13,750 nt of DNA from Aureococcus anophagefferens (lineage: Eukaryota; Sar; Pelagophyceae; Pelagomonadales; Pelagomonadaceae): positions 48,705-62,454 of the forward strand of contig NW_008705602.1 in NCBI RefSeq assembly GCF_000186865.1, written 5' to 3'. The position numbers were made by a program, and so were the translations under genes. This document shows, piece after piece, positions 1 to 10,400 of this stretch. The notes under the pieces are model-generated. The model was not told where the DNA came from. It saw nothing but the letters and a program-made list of their open reading frames with translations, and did no database searches. The first letter of the stretch is position 1, and each line of letters starts with the position of its first letter.

Positions 1-217
1 TGGTGGGCCCATAACCAGCAGGCTAAGGGCAGTTTAAGTGGGTGCTAGAACCGGCTTAAGAAGGGGGCTACTCTCGTAGACTCAAGCACGCACAGATAAA
101 CTGTCAGCGAGGTTATTATAATGTACGAAGACGGGAAGGGAGGAGAGTATCAAGGGAGTATGTAACCCTAGTTAAGATGTTGGTTGCTCATTATTTGTTC
201 CCGCTTCGCACCGGTAG
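1..217. other. Downstream flank of kinesin, no gene seen
   Basis: There is no convincing ORF and no AATAAA on the minus strand after the kinesin stop. Bases 46-70 weakly resemble 6834-6860 in copy B (GCTAGAACCGG, TTAAG, G-rich), so this may be further decayed repeat. Confidence 0.5.
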
Positions 218-302
218 ATAGCGCCAGGCATGAGGCACTTAAGCGCGCCTAGGGGAGGCGCCGAGTTGCGAGCTGAGTTCTGTTGGGTTTCTCAAGTCCA
301 GG
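218..302 (+). repeat. Dispersed repeat, partial copy A
   Basis: Bases 239-301 align without gaps to 6851-6913, with 46 of 63 identical by hand count. Similarity continues outward to 217-227 (GATAGCGCCAG against GATGGCGCCAG at 6816) with one length difference. This copy contains the stop codon and last 20 codons of the kinesin gene. Orientation is given relative to copy B, plus by convention. Confidence 0.7.
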
Positions 303-3300
303 TACCCCGAGTGATAGACTGCAAGCTTTTGGTAGACTGCAAGCTCATCTCTTAGTGCGATAACCTTGGCTCGCATCATGTCGACGTCGGCACTGAACTT
401 GGCATGCAATTGTACGACAGTGTCAGCCGATTTCTTTTTCTGTCGAATCGCTTCTGTTATTCTCTTGCGTAATTTTAGTGCTTGTTTTGCTTTGATCTCA
501 GCGGCATTAGTATTATGGCGGAGGTGAGTAGAGGTGGAGGCAACAATACTATCACTAGTACAAGCGGAGAGGAGGAGACCATCCCGGAAACGAGTGTCGT
601 GGTGTCTTGCCACGCGAGCAGCCTCTGTGACTGCTTCACGAACCTTGGTTGTTTCCTCATCAGCGCACCCATGCTGTATGTGAAGTCGCTCTAATGCCGC
701 GACATGTTTGGCGAGGCTGTCGCGCCTTTCGCGTCGAATGCTCTCCAGAAAATATGCGTGTGTCACGTTAACTGCTCCAGCTTTATCTCGCGCTTCGAGC
801 TCCTTTTTTGCACGGTGAGTAAGACTATCACGCTCGGCATTTGCTCCAACTGCCGCCTTGCTGACAATCATGCGTGCAGTTTCTATAGAAGAGCGAACAA
901 CTGCACCACACGCTTCCTTGCTTGCTACGTGTGTTGCTAGAACGCGTTTCTGATCGAGGGTTGTGTTCGCTTGCGCAGCGTTGTCCTCTGTCGCAAGGCT
1001 TGCCGCGCGCATCCTTTCCGCCTCTGCTGCGGCACGCTCAACCTGGCCGTGCGCAGCAAGCAACGAGGCTCGCAGCACTTCTGCGCTGCCAAGTGCGACA
1101 GCAGTTTTAGAAAGAGCCGAGGTGGCATGTTCTGCAGAAGACGAAACTACCTCTCTGAGCGCTGCTTCACAATTCTCTACAATGGACACGTGTTTTATCA
1201 CCACATCAAGATCAGCAAGCGCCATATTGCGATCAGCTTCAGAACGCAACAATGCCGTCCGTAGCTGCTTGCGGCGCAACGTCTCTTGCCTAAGTGTTTC
1301 GACCTCAATCGCTAGTTTCCGACGCCGATTCTCTTCGTTATTCAATTCAGCACGCAGATTGCAGGCCGCTCCCCTCACTATCCTTGCCATCGCCTCCGGC
1401 AATTGATGACTAGCACCAAAATTGGGTATTTCCCTTAGATGTTCGCTGTCATAATTTTCTATCGAAGCGGCACTGCGCCTATCATCCAAAACATGATAAG
1501 TACGAGCTTCGTCCTTTAGATCACTATCAGGCAGGATTTGATCAATATTGCACAAACCATTCTCGCCTTCAAAGAGCTGAGCAGCTTGCTGCCAGAGGCG
1601 CGTGACCCATTTATTCTCACGATCTCGTCGGTCGCGTGCTCCAAGCTTCGCTTGAGCAATTATCAAAGAATCTCGCATTACGTCTAATTCAGCATTGAGG
1701 AGTGCACGCCTCGCAATAACATCGCGCACCTTAACGGAAGTGGCGGCAGATCGGGACGCTTTATTTGACACGCGTGCCACTGCCTCATCCCGCTCGATAC
1801 GGGTCTTCGCCTCTTCGCGGCGCGCATCACGAAGGGCACCAGAAATATCACTGGTAGTGCGCATTGCGTGACCGAGTTGGCCGACGATGGAAGCTGTTGC
1901 CGCCGCCTCCGGGGCCACGCATTGATCAAGTGAGTTCACTAGGTCGCCCTGAGCAGCGCATGCGGCCTGTGCAGCTAGTTGTTCATCATACAGCATCGCC
2001 TGAATATTATCGAGATCACGACCTTGTTCGCTTTGTAAATCGAGCCGAGCTTGACTATCTTCGGCTGCGAGTTGCACAGTAGCTATGGCATCGCTAGCCA
2101 GGAGCATCGTCAGCTGCTCCATTGCCAACGCATCCATAGCGCGCTGGAAGCGTGTTCGTTCCGCATTGCTCATTGCGCGCAATGCAGCATCACGATCGCG
2201 TTCAACGTTGAGGCGTGCTACCTTGACACTTGCAAGCTTGCATGCGCGTTGCGCATCAAGAAGTTGCTTTGTCACGGCTGCAAGGCCTTCCTCACGGTCC
2301 TGCGCCAGTTCCTTGGCGCTGCTTACAAGTGGATTTTCCAAAGGTGCTCTCTCGCCCATACCCGAGTAGCTGCCACACTGGAAATTATGTTTGGCACGAG
2401 TTTCAGTGAGTTCCATTTCGACCTGGGTGGTGGCGCTCGAAGCATGCGTTGCATCTTCCTCAGCAGCGAATACACGAAGCTCAAGGGTAGCGAGCGAGTC
2501 ACGTAGCGTCGTCTCGTGACAATTTGTCTGCATTGCTAATTCCTTCACTGCGGCACCTCCCGAAGATGATGCGACAAGCTCATCTCTCGTCAGATCACAG
2601 TGTCGTACGATAGCCAAGTCGGCACAGCACGCTGCATCGGCGGCATCTGCACATCTATCTGCATCTGCCTCTGCTGCGGAGAGTCTGTCGGCTGCTGCTG
2701 CGAGCAACACAGACGCATGGTTAGAAAGCGTAGACATGTGCGCCGCCTCGCTGCGTGCATCATCTAGTTTGCTTTGTGGTCCTTCAAGCGAGTCATGCTG
2801 ACAGACCAATTCGCTACCCACGCGCCCACGCAGTCTTTCAGCACATCTGTGCTCACGATCGATAGTTGTCTCTAGGCTCTCGGTCAAGACCTGCTTTTCT
2901 TGCCACTCCACGTCCAGACGTGTACTCTCGTGTGCCGCGCGCTCACTTTGAATCTGGATAGATGCCTTTGCAGCATCAAACGCCGCACTCTCAGCTCCGA
3001 GACGATCCTGGGCGAAGCGCAGGCTCGGTCTACGGCAAGAGCTGCCGTCAAGCACTTCTCACGAGCCCGGGCGCGCACTACTTCTAGAACGATGGCAAGC
3101 TCTTCAGCGTTGCGCTCAAGAGCATGAACTTGCTCTGTTGTCGCCAGCTGCCGTTTAGCCAGATTCTCTTCAATGTGGATTGCATCGCGCGACTCAAGGG
3201 CCTGATGCGCTAGCGCAAACGCGGCTGCCGCTTCGTGCCGGTCGCATTGAGCTGTCGCATTCCGAGTCGCCTCGTCCGCAGCGCTCAGTTCATCAACAGC

Positions 3301-5925
3301 ATAGACAGACTGAACCCGCTGTGTCTCGACCTCGCCACGTGTCGAAAACAGGATCCGTTCCAGCGCCTCAACATCTGACGCTGCATCTATGGTGGCACGC
3401 TGCTCAAATTCGACCCTCGACTTGAGCTTGTCCCTTTCTTCCCTCAGATCATTGTGTGCGACCTGCGCTGCTGGTAAATCGATCTCAATACGCCGACCAG
3501 ACATCTCCTCTGCCGCCTTGGCTTGCACACGCAAGCCAACGGCCTCATCTTGCGCATTGACCAGCTGTAACTTGCGTTCCGTGATCTCTTGTTCTGCCGT
3601 TGTCACGCGGATACGGAGCAGCTTGAGGTCGCTTTCTGCCCTGGCTTTGGCTGCTAGCTGCATGTTACGCTCCTTTTCGGCATCATCGCGGGCTGCGAGA
3701 AGTTCCGCGGCTTCCTTAGCTGCCAAGTTCGCAACCTCCTCAAGTTTGGGCCGACGTATAGAGTCTTTTTTTGCCCTTCGAGAGGCTCGATCTGCACGTT
3801 CACGTAGTTTTTCCAACTCCTTCGAAACACCCTCCGACTCGGCTTCGACCGCGCGTAGCTCCTCCTCAACGAGCGTCTTACGTTCAGTCAGGTCATCACG
3901 CTCCGCCTTCAGAGCCACGTGCCGGTCAGATGCAGCACGCAATCGAGTGGTTGTACGCGCAGTTAGTGTTTCAATGGACGTGTCGAAAAAATCTTCTTCA
4001 GCTTCCTCGTCATCTTCGTCGTCATCGTCATCTTCGTCTTCACCAATTGCAGTCAGGGCCGAGATATGGCGGGATGTTTCTGACTCTGCAAACCTGGCAA
4101 GCAGAAATTGAGTTGGGTCCAAAACTATTCCTTCCTGGAGAATTGCTCGTGTAATAGACACCGCGGCTTTGAGACATGACCCTCTTCGGCGGCGACGCTG
4201 CTTGGCTCCCTTCATCGCCGGTGTAACCATCCTCATTTTCCTCGTTAGCCTCTTGTATTTCGAGGTAGTTCTGCGGTTCTAGCACAAACTTGGCTCTTTT
4301 TGTCATCTTCTCCGCAATTGCTGAGGTAATAAGTTGCCTGTTCTCGATCATCACCTAGTGTGTCACAAAGCACTTAACGAAAGCTCCCGGACAGATGATT
4401 ACACCAGCTTGCGCACTGACTGGAGACGTCGTCGGCCAACCGCGACTGCTTTCATATTGCGCTGGAGCTTGTGCGAAGTTGCATACTCGCCAACCTTCTG
4501 AGCAGCTTTAGTGGCAGACACGGTCATTTGGAGAAGAGCTTGCATCTGGTCGGCCTGGGCTCGTGCCTGCTCCATCTCTGAGGCGGCGGCTTCGTTCTCC
4601 TGAGTAAGTTCGGCAACAACGGAGGATTGCTTCTCTTCCGCTGCCAGCTGTTCTTTCAGTGCGCTTATCTCCTTCTTCAGCGAAGCAAGCATGGAATCTT
4701 TGCTGTCAATTACGACTTGTGTGGGTGTGTTGACAATTCTTTTTGCGCGAGATGCATACCGGAGTGTTGACTGTGTCTCTTCACGATTCCTTGAGGCGGG
4801 TGAAATAGCAGCAAGCATGCAAGTCCGCGCATTACCACCTAACGACCCCTGCAGGAGCCGCGTCAGCTTAGAATCGCGGTACGGGATGTGTTTGATGGCC
4901 TTCCCCTTGGCCGATGCAGCGGAATTAGCCGCAAGCGTCGAGATCACTGTTCCCAGCGCAAGTAACGACTTGTTGATCATGTTGCCCTCCTTGAGTCGAG
5001 ATCCTGTCGCGCCTGTCTTCTGTTGACGTTCAGAACCTGCTAAGTCAACAAGGTTGAGCACCGCGAGTGCAATGCCAGATGCTTGGCTACCCGACTTGTA
5101 TGTGTTAGATTCAGCAACGACCCTGCTTCCTCGCCTGACCGGGCCTGACGCGGCTAACTTGAGACCAGCTCGGTGCATCGGTGCCGTGGCGCCACCAGAC
5201 TCGATGATGACACGAAAAATAACATGAGAGCGTGAAGATGTCGAGTTCATAGCCGTCTCTCCGTACGAGCGGTGCTTTTCGCCGATTGCGAGCACAGTGT
5301 CAAGCTCGGACTCTGAAGTAACCACCTCTTCGTGCAGGTCATTCACCACAGGGCCACGCGTCGGATCTTCTGTAATTTGGTGTTTCGTTCCTTCCCTTGG
5401 GCGCAAGAGGTCACGAATCTCTTCATTGTAGAGTTCAAGGTATGATACTCGCACAAGGCTCTCGTTCGATGCAATCTTGGATTCAAGGTTGCCTAAAGTA
5501 GTGTGAGTTGCGAGAAGTCAATATTTACGTATCTTACCAAATATTTCTTTCATAGAAAGTTTCAGTACACCTGGGTCGGCATCGCTACCAACCATTGTGT
5601 GCGTTTTCCCCGAAGAAGTTTGACCATATGCAAATATCGTAGAGTTGTAGCCGTCGAGAGTGTTTTGTACAAGCGGTGAAGCAATCGATTGGTAGACACG
5701 TGCTGTACTCACCGCCGGTCCAAACACGGCATCGTAGCTGTGCTCAGACATTCGATCTTTCCCCACATCATTAAGCTGCACAACCTTCAAACCAGCTTCC
5801 TCGACCATGACAGCCACTGATTTTGATTCCAGTTCTATCGAATTCAGCGGTCGGATGCGCAGCCCTACGCTCACGCGATCACAGGCCGACTCCAGCACTG
5901 GCGCCTCGTTAGAAAAAGACGTCAT
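239..5925 (-). CDS. Long kinesin motor protein, kinesin-7/CENP-E-like, five exons
   Basis: A microtubule motor with an N-terminal motor domain and a very long coiled-coil tail. Proposed exons: 5925-5538, 5492-4405, 4354-4181, 4134-3034 and 2989-239, giving about 1833 residues. Seen in the motor: P-loop GQTSSGKTHT (101-110), switch I NSTSSRSH (212-219), switch II DLAGSE (279-284), NKSLLALG (303-310) and HIPYRDSKLTRLL (331-343). The motor ends near residue 380. An acidic run (about 582-598) follows, then Ala/Glu/Arg/Lys-rich heptad-like sequence to the end. The ATG at 5925 lies about 17 residues before the first motor strand (VSVGLRIRPLNS), as in CENP-E. Family knowledge: kinesin-7 motors act at kinetochores or on spindle microtubules; that role here is inference. 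The first intron is certain, the next two likely, the last uncertain. The region from 4351 down could instead be a separate coiled-coil gene. The last 20 codons lie in a dispersed repeat. Confidence 0.85.
315..345 (-). repeat. 18-nt tandem duplication near the kinesin C-terminus
   Basis: The 13-mer TAGACTGCAAGCT occurs at 315-327 and again at 333-345, an 18-nt period. On the coding strand this gives two adjacent LAVY units (LAVYQK, LAVYHS). It sits just upstream in the reading direction of the repeat-derived C-terminal tail. Confidence 0.8.
2990..3033 (-). other. Probable kinesin intron 4 (44 nt; boundaries unsure)
   Basis: The coding frame must switch between about 3081 and 2966. A GTAGAC...CTGAG intron of 44 nt fits the frame and the local length norm, joining TAALA to SAAFDAAKAS. 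Other frame-compatible choices are a 74-nt intron from 3081 to 3008 or a 38-nt intron at about 3003-2966. A one-base sequence error is also possible. Coiled-coil sequence gives no conserved landmark to decide. Confidence 0.35.
4005..4046 (-). repeat. Trinucleotide-rich tract coding the acidic run of the kinesin
   Basis: On the plus strand this is an imperfect run of TCA, TCG and TCT triplets. On the coding strand it gives GAA/GAT/GAC codons, producing an almost pure Asp/Glu stretch between the neck region and the main coiled coil. It looks like microsatellite expansion held in frame. Confidence 0.7.
4135..4180 (-). other. Kinesin intron 3 (46 nt)
   Basis: GTCATG donor, CTCCAG acceptor. It explains the switch between two open frames: SPPKR joins EGIVLDPTQF at a codon boundary. 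The donor is weak, but the length matches the other introns. A 76-nt alternative ending in TTTGCAG also keeps the frame. Confidence 0.6.
4355..4404 (-). other. Kinesin intron 2 (50 nt)
   Basis: GTGTAA donor, ACACTAG acceptor, GTGAC 11 nt before the end. Removal joins VRKL to VMIENRQL in frame and extends the protein from 493 to about 1833 residues. Bases 4-6 of the intron are an in-frame TAA, so retention would end the protein. The alternative is two genes, the second starting at the ATG at 4351. Confidence 0.65.
5493..5537 (-). other. Kinesin intron 1 (45 nt)
   Basis: GTAAGA donor, ACTTTAG acceptor, TTGAC inside. Removing it joins EIFG to NLESKIASNESLVRVSYLEL in frame and restores the continuous kinesin motor core. 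Without removal the frame stops within the intron. Confidence 0.93.
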
Positions 5926-6100
5926 AGCGTAAAATTCAGGCAGTGATCACAAAGTCAGAGAATACTAGTCGGGAGCTTTACACACCTAATTGTTTCGCTG
6001 CAAAGGCTCAACCACATACAAGACTAGTGCTGAGAATCGACTCGTTTGGGCTCTAGAGCTCAAACAAGCTCACAACCAACGCCGTCCATTGGATATACGC
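5926..6100 (-). promoter_or_regulatory. Putative kinesin upstream region
   Basis: Reading on the minus strand, CTAGTA lies about 38-43 bases before the ATG (plus 5963-5968). TCCAATGGACG, a CCAAT-type box, lies about 158-168 bases before it (plus 6083-6093). Both motifs recur at similar distances before the gamma-COP start. Function is inferred from position only. Confidence 0.35.
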
Positions 6101-6433
6101 TGCGTGCCTCGGTATTTTTCAGTTCAACATCCCGCTGAAGCTGCACTTATGGACATCGTGTGGTCCATATTTCCGTCCACTTGGCCTTTCGTATCTCCCA
6201 CTAGCCTGAAGCTAAAGGAAGCAGGGTAAACTCCTCCCTCAAAGGGGGGCTGAGCTCCATTCAATTAAAGATGCCAGAATGAAGGCCGACGGGCCGCGCC
6301 TGGATCTCAACTCCGCCGATTCAAAACTCCGGTCTCTAACCCGGCTGCCAGTGGCACCACGACTACTGAGAATCGTATCATGACGGCGCACTTTGCTAGA
6401 AATGTCATCAACAGTACTCTTTAACTCCTCCAG
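6101..6433. other. Intergenic, little seen apart from an inverted repeat
   Basis: A short inverted repeat (TATGGAC / GTCCATA arms, about 6148-6169, loop about 8) is the only clear structure outside the minus-strand fragment. The open plus frame at 5990-6229 has no protein character I can support. Confidence 0.4.
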
Positions 6434-6442
6434 TTGGCCCAT
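6239..6442 (-). pseudogene. Short ORF fragment, coiled-coil-like start
   Basis: A 67-codon ORF from an ATG at 6442. Its first 25 or so residues (MGQLEELKSTVDDISSKVRR) look like a charged coiled coil, while the rest is Arg/Ser-rich and unremarkable. It sits in a repeat-rich intergenic space, opposed to the ORF at 6485-6691. It may be a remnant of a transposon-encoded protein; I recognise no family. It could be chance. Confidence 0.25.
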
Positions 6443-6484
6443 CTAGCTGAAGAAGCGGCTCAGAAGCTAAGAGATGATCAAGCT

Positions 6485-6691
6485 ATGGCAGATCCTCTTG
6501 CAGCAACTGAAAGAGAAGAAGCAGCCAGAGCAGAAGCAGCAGCGGCTGTAGAAGCTAGACTTAAGGCTGAGCGTGACGCCGCAAGAAATCAGTCACCAGC
6601 CTTAGCAGATCGACCTTTACAAATGATTGGCAATGCCATGCAAACCATGAACCAGCTTTTGACTGAGACTGGGTCGACTCCGAGTCAGTAG
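6485..6691 (+). pseudogene. Short Ala/Glu-rich ORF fragment
   Basis: From the first in-frame ATG (6485) it runs 68 codons to TAG. The open frame extends back to a TAA at 6422. The product is strongly helical and charged (ATEREEAARAEAAAAVEARL), then becomes Gln/Met-rich. Codon use is less GC-rich than the surrounding repeats, which suggests real coding history. It lacks an intact start region or partner, so a gene fragment is likelier than a working gene. Unrecognised. Confidence 0.3.
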
Positions 6692-6815
6692 GCTCAGTAT
6701 GGGCCGACGCGACCGGCCGCGCGGCGGCCCGGAAGAGGCCCCACTCGACCCCGCTCCGCACCCCGGGCCGCCGCCGCCCCACGGACCCTACGGGCTCCCT
6801 GCCACAGTGGACAAA
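6692..6815. other. GC-rich spacer
   Basis: A very GC-rich stretch of mixed CCG/GGC runs. It resembles the GC block at 11824-11876 in composition but not in alignable order. No gene is supported. Confidence 0.4.
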
Positions 6816-7097
6816 GATGGCGCCAGACCCGGGCGCTAGACCCGGGGCTCTTAAGGGCGACTAAGGAGGGGGGCAAGTCGCAAACTCAGCTTCGTTGGGT
6901 TTCTCGTGTCCAGACGGGGCCACAGGGAACCCGAAACGCCCCCGATAATTTTGGGTCGGCGGCTGGGGAGCGCGGCTGGGGGCATTACTCAGGCGCCGGG
7001 GGTGCGGGTGGGGCCCGAACTGGAAAGCGTCGAATTTCCCGCGTTCGGGGTGCGTTCGGGGGCGTCCAGGGGGCGTCAAATCGCGGGCTGAGTCCGG
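6816..7097 (+). repeat. Dispersed GC-rich repeat, copy B (longest)
   Basis: The left part (6816-6913) matches copy A at 218-302. The core (6925-7048) matches copy C, including TGGGTCGGCGGCTGGGG and a shared 21-base run ending in CCCGCGTTCG. The right end (7083-7097, GCGGGCTGAGTCCGG) matches the end of copy D with one change. Copy B also carries an internal duplication of CGGCTGGGG absent from C. No terminal repeats or target duplications are evident, so the element class is unknown. Confidence 0.75.
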
Positions 7098-7158
7098 ATG
7101 GTTTCTCATGCCAAGGCGGGGGGGGGGGGATACCGATGTCCGGGTTTCCCACGTCCAG
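6897..7158 (+). repeat. Recurring GGGTTTCTC-GTCCAG motif
   Basis: The motif GGGTTTCTCGTGTCCAG at 6897-6913 recurs in degenerate form at 7100-7116 and 7142-7158, and in copy A at 285-301. On the minus strand these read as L(D/G)xRNP-like or LDVGNP peptides, each near an open frame. This may mark an internal tandem structure of the repeat. Confidence 0.45.
7118..7129 (+). repeat. Homopolymer of 12 G
   Basis: An uninterrupted G tract between two degenerate copies of the repeat motif. Its length is prone to sequencing and assembly error. Confidence 0.9.
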
Positions 7159-7401
7159 CTCACAGCCGACACCAAACCAATACCCGAAGTTATCAACATT
7201 CCCCCGCGGGGAATCACCAGCATTGCTGCGTCCAGGCGCAAAGCGCCTTGCTTTTTGAGCAGAAAAGCCATATGCGAGGGGGGCGGAATAAATTTCCTGT
7301 GTCCGAGTGAAGGCGCGATGGTCGCGATTAAGCCTCCCCCGATTTCCTTTGGGCCGCCATAGGAAGGTCTCGAGCGGCAAGTCTTTACCCCATGTGGGAA
7401 G
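7159..7401. other. Downstream flank of gamma-COP
   Basis: This follows the gamma-COP stop codon on the minus strand. No AATAAA appears on that strand here, and the open frames across it continue from repeat DNA without protein character. The 3' end signal cannot be placed. Confidence 0.4.
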
Positions 7402-10400
7402 CTATTTGATGCAATCGGCAACTATCTGCGAGATTTGTAGAACGGGTGATCGCACCGCCATTTTTAGCACACAGCCCGCTTTTTCGTCAAGTAGGAGCTG
7501 GGCCCGGACCAAGACGCGAACGTCCACCCAAAATATTCCAGAGAGATGAAGGCTATGGGGTACTCCCGCTTTTGTTCTATCAGTAATGGTTTGAGAATTG
7601 TCTTCTGGCCTAAGTGAGTTATAATTTCAGGATGCTAGATTGACTGATCACGACGCACTGCATTCCAAGGCACGCTGTAACAGCGGTGACGGCACTTTCT
7701 AGGTCTTTGAACTGCAAGCTAAATTTTTCTAGTACTTCTCCATCTCTGTCAAGAGATTCCCATGCGCTACGGAAATCAGTATCAGCGACCCGTGCCTGAA
7801 GAGCCAGTCAACACTAATCCTAGCCGTAGAGAAACACACCTTGCCCATAAAATCATTAGTGGAAATCTCAACGTCTTCTAAAGGATACTCTTCTGCAAAT
7901 CCATCTTCATCACCTTCAATTTCTGCAGTATTTGGGTCGATTTCAAGAACACGGAATTTTAGTTCGGCTACAAATTGAGCGGCAAAAATATTACTCTCAC
8001 TAGTGTTCCGACGCAGCACCAGCCAAGATCGGGTCGTCACACCTGTCACAGATTTTGTTGGTAGACCTTCACACACTAAATTTAGGGAATACCGCATCGA
8101 AGCTTGGCAGCACTGATGGACTGCACAATGGTGTAAACGTTGTCGTCGTCGGTGGATTCGAGAGTAATACCTGACATGCCATGTTCAAATAAACCAATGG
8201 GCAAATGAAACACTCCAAACATCACGTGCATCGACCAGAAGTTGATCGGCAATGGTGTTAGTGATAAGAAACTCAAGAATGACATGGTCATTATCCATTA
8301 TATGCTTGACAACTGAGACAACATACTCAGTCTCAGACTCGGTCAACTCTATTGGTGATGTTGACCGAAACACTTTGCCGAGTGTAGCAAATTCAGGCAT
8401 CTTGTATAGCTCGGTAGCAACGTCCTCTGTTGCTGGGCTAGACGTATGTATAGCAGTGCTTGCACTCTACGAGAAAATTGTATCAGCAAGGACATTTTAA
8501 AACCCTGACCTGGGCTGAAGCTGCAGGACCCATATCGTCGACGACGGGTAAAGTTGTCATATTCAATGCTAGCCCTTCTTCCTCGAGACCGTGTGCCACA
8601 TTAAATTTATTTAAGGCGCATCCAAGCCGGGAAAATGACATGGAAAACGGTTCAAGCAACAAGTTGACTTCTGTAGTATTCTGTGGTGAGCATTTATGCG
8701 AAGCAAAATTATTGCAGTCCATGATTTCAGCTGAAGAATTATCATTTGCGGTTGTGGAGAGTACAGCAACAAGATCGTCACCCAGAAGGCGAAGAGCAAG
8801 TGTTGCACGATCGCGGACTTCGTCATCTTCATCGCGCAGAGAACGGCGCAACAGCACTGATACCGAGGCCCGTAGCGTCGGGAGCTGCGCTGCAAATTTG
8901 GTGAGCGCCGTCACAGCCGCTGCTCTCACAACTGCGTTCTCCAGAATAACCCTGTTGTAGACGAATCGTATGTATCGTGCGGGTGCAGCTGCGGTTGGGC
9001 CAAGGGAACCAACGAGGTGGAGAATCTGTGTTGAGAGCGCAGTGAACTCACAGTCTTCAATGAATTCACAGAGATGAAGTAGTGATGACTCCTTGGTTTC
9101 AGGAATTGCACACATGAGGGCAACAATAGCATCGACTATGGCCTTTTTGAAATCAAAACCACCTTCTTCCCGCAAAAAATTAGCGAGAAAACCGACAAGC
9201 ACGCGATGCTTGAGAGGGTACTTGAGGCAAAGCTCACGAATTGCTGTAACTACGACAATTTTGAACTCATCGGCAATTTCGTTCATGAATGATGATATTT
9301 GCTTCATCAGGCGATCGACAGAGGACTCAGAGCCTGTCTTAAGTAAGGTTGTTATTGCAAATGTTGCGATTGAGCGGTTGCTGTCGGAGATAAGAGACTC
9401 CATATCGTCATTGCATTTGATGACCGCTGCTGGCTTTGCTATTGCTATATCACATAATGCCCGCATCGCTGCAAGTCGAAGAGTAGCTTTTGGCGAAGAC
9501 AGAAACAGCTGCAATACTGCTACAGCTGGGCCGAGGTCGCGCTCTTCCACACCTGGTAGTGAAACAATAGCTTTGGCTGCTTCATAAATCACTGCTTCTG
9601 AGCGATGGCGAAGTGATAGTTCGAGAAATTGATAAGCAGCGCGACCAGTTGCGCTGGCGAGCATGTCTACATCGCTGCCTTTTAAGATTGCGGTTATGTA
9701 TCGGATGAGCAAGCATGTTGCCATTGGGCTGGAAATTGCACCACGGGTCAGCTGTGCAACCATTTTGGAAATTGCAAGGCGGTCATGCTGCTTGATTTCA
9801 TACAACAATGACAATGCATGGAATTGTACCATTTCTGACGGAGAGTGCAAAGCCTCCTGCACTTCGTTGACCCACCTCCGGACGACATCCGGGGACCCCC
9901 TAATCAGGTGCGCGCCTACATATTGTCAAAGTAACAAAGCACACGAAGTCTAGAACGCAGTTGTTCACCGGCCACTAAAGCAGACGACGATACCATCGCG
10001 TTCTTGTCTACGATTGCCTGCTTCACATATCGCTCGATTGCACCAAGCATTGTAGCATCAATCCTGAGTTTGATGGCTTGTAGGTTGTGGGTAACAGTGT
10101 CAAAACTAACATCTTTGCAAGTACCCGAATCGAGTTTGCTCGAAACAAATCTTCGTTCGAGTTCATATCTTTGGTGAGCGAGGAGGTTACAATAATGACG
10201 TCATCAGGGTTGCATGTTTCTGCGACCTATTTGAGTAAGCCACGTGCAAATTTATGCAAGATCCCAGCAGAAATGACAACCTCTTTGATAAAAAAGTACA
10301 CCATTCTTCGAAGCGATGCATCAGTTGATTGGAAGAGTTTTGTTACACCAAAGAAGACCTCAGTCACTTCCGATGACGACATGGCATCACCTTGAGTCAC

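Noticed and set aside
2051..2506. A 151-codon plus-strand ORF
   Set aside because: It is antisense to the kinesin coiled coil and has no recognisable protein features.
3389..4111. A 240-codon Ser-rich plus-strand ORF
   Set aside because: It is the antisense of the Glu/Arg-rich kinesin tail and has low-complexity composition with no domain.
6861..7421. A 186-codon minus-strand ORF, with overlapping 131-codon and plus-strand ORFs
   Set aside because: It begins in another frame of the last gamma-COP exon and runs through GC-rich repeat copy B. Open frames in several phases are expected from GC-rich sequence with few stops.
8160..8240. Apparent one-base frameshift in the gamma-COP appendage
   Set aside because: A 55-nt intron at 8171-8225 removes it, restores the frame and gives an alignment without the extra residues that the frameshift reading would need.
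9093..9587. A 164-codon plus-strand ORF
   Set aside because: It is a shadow of the strongly conserved gamma-COP trunk on the other strand.
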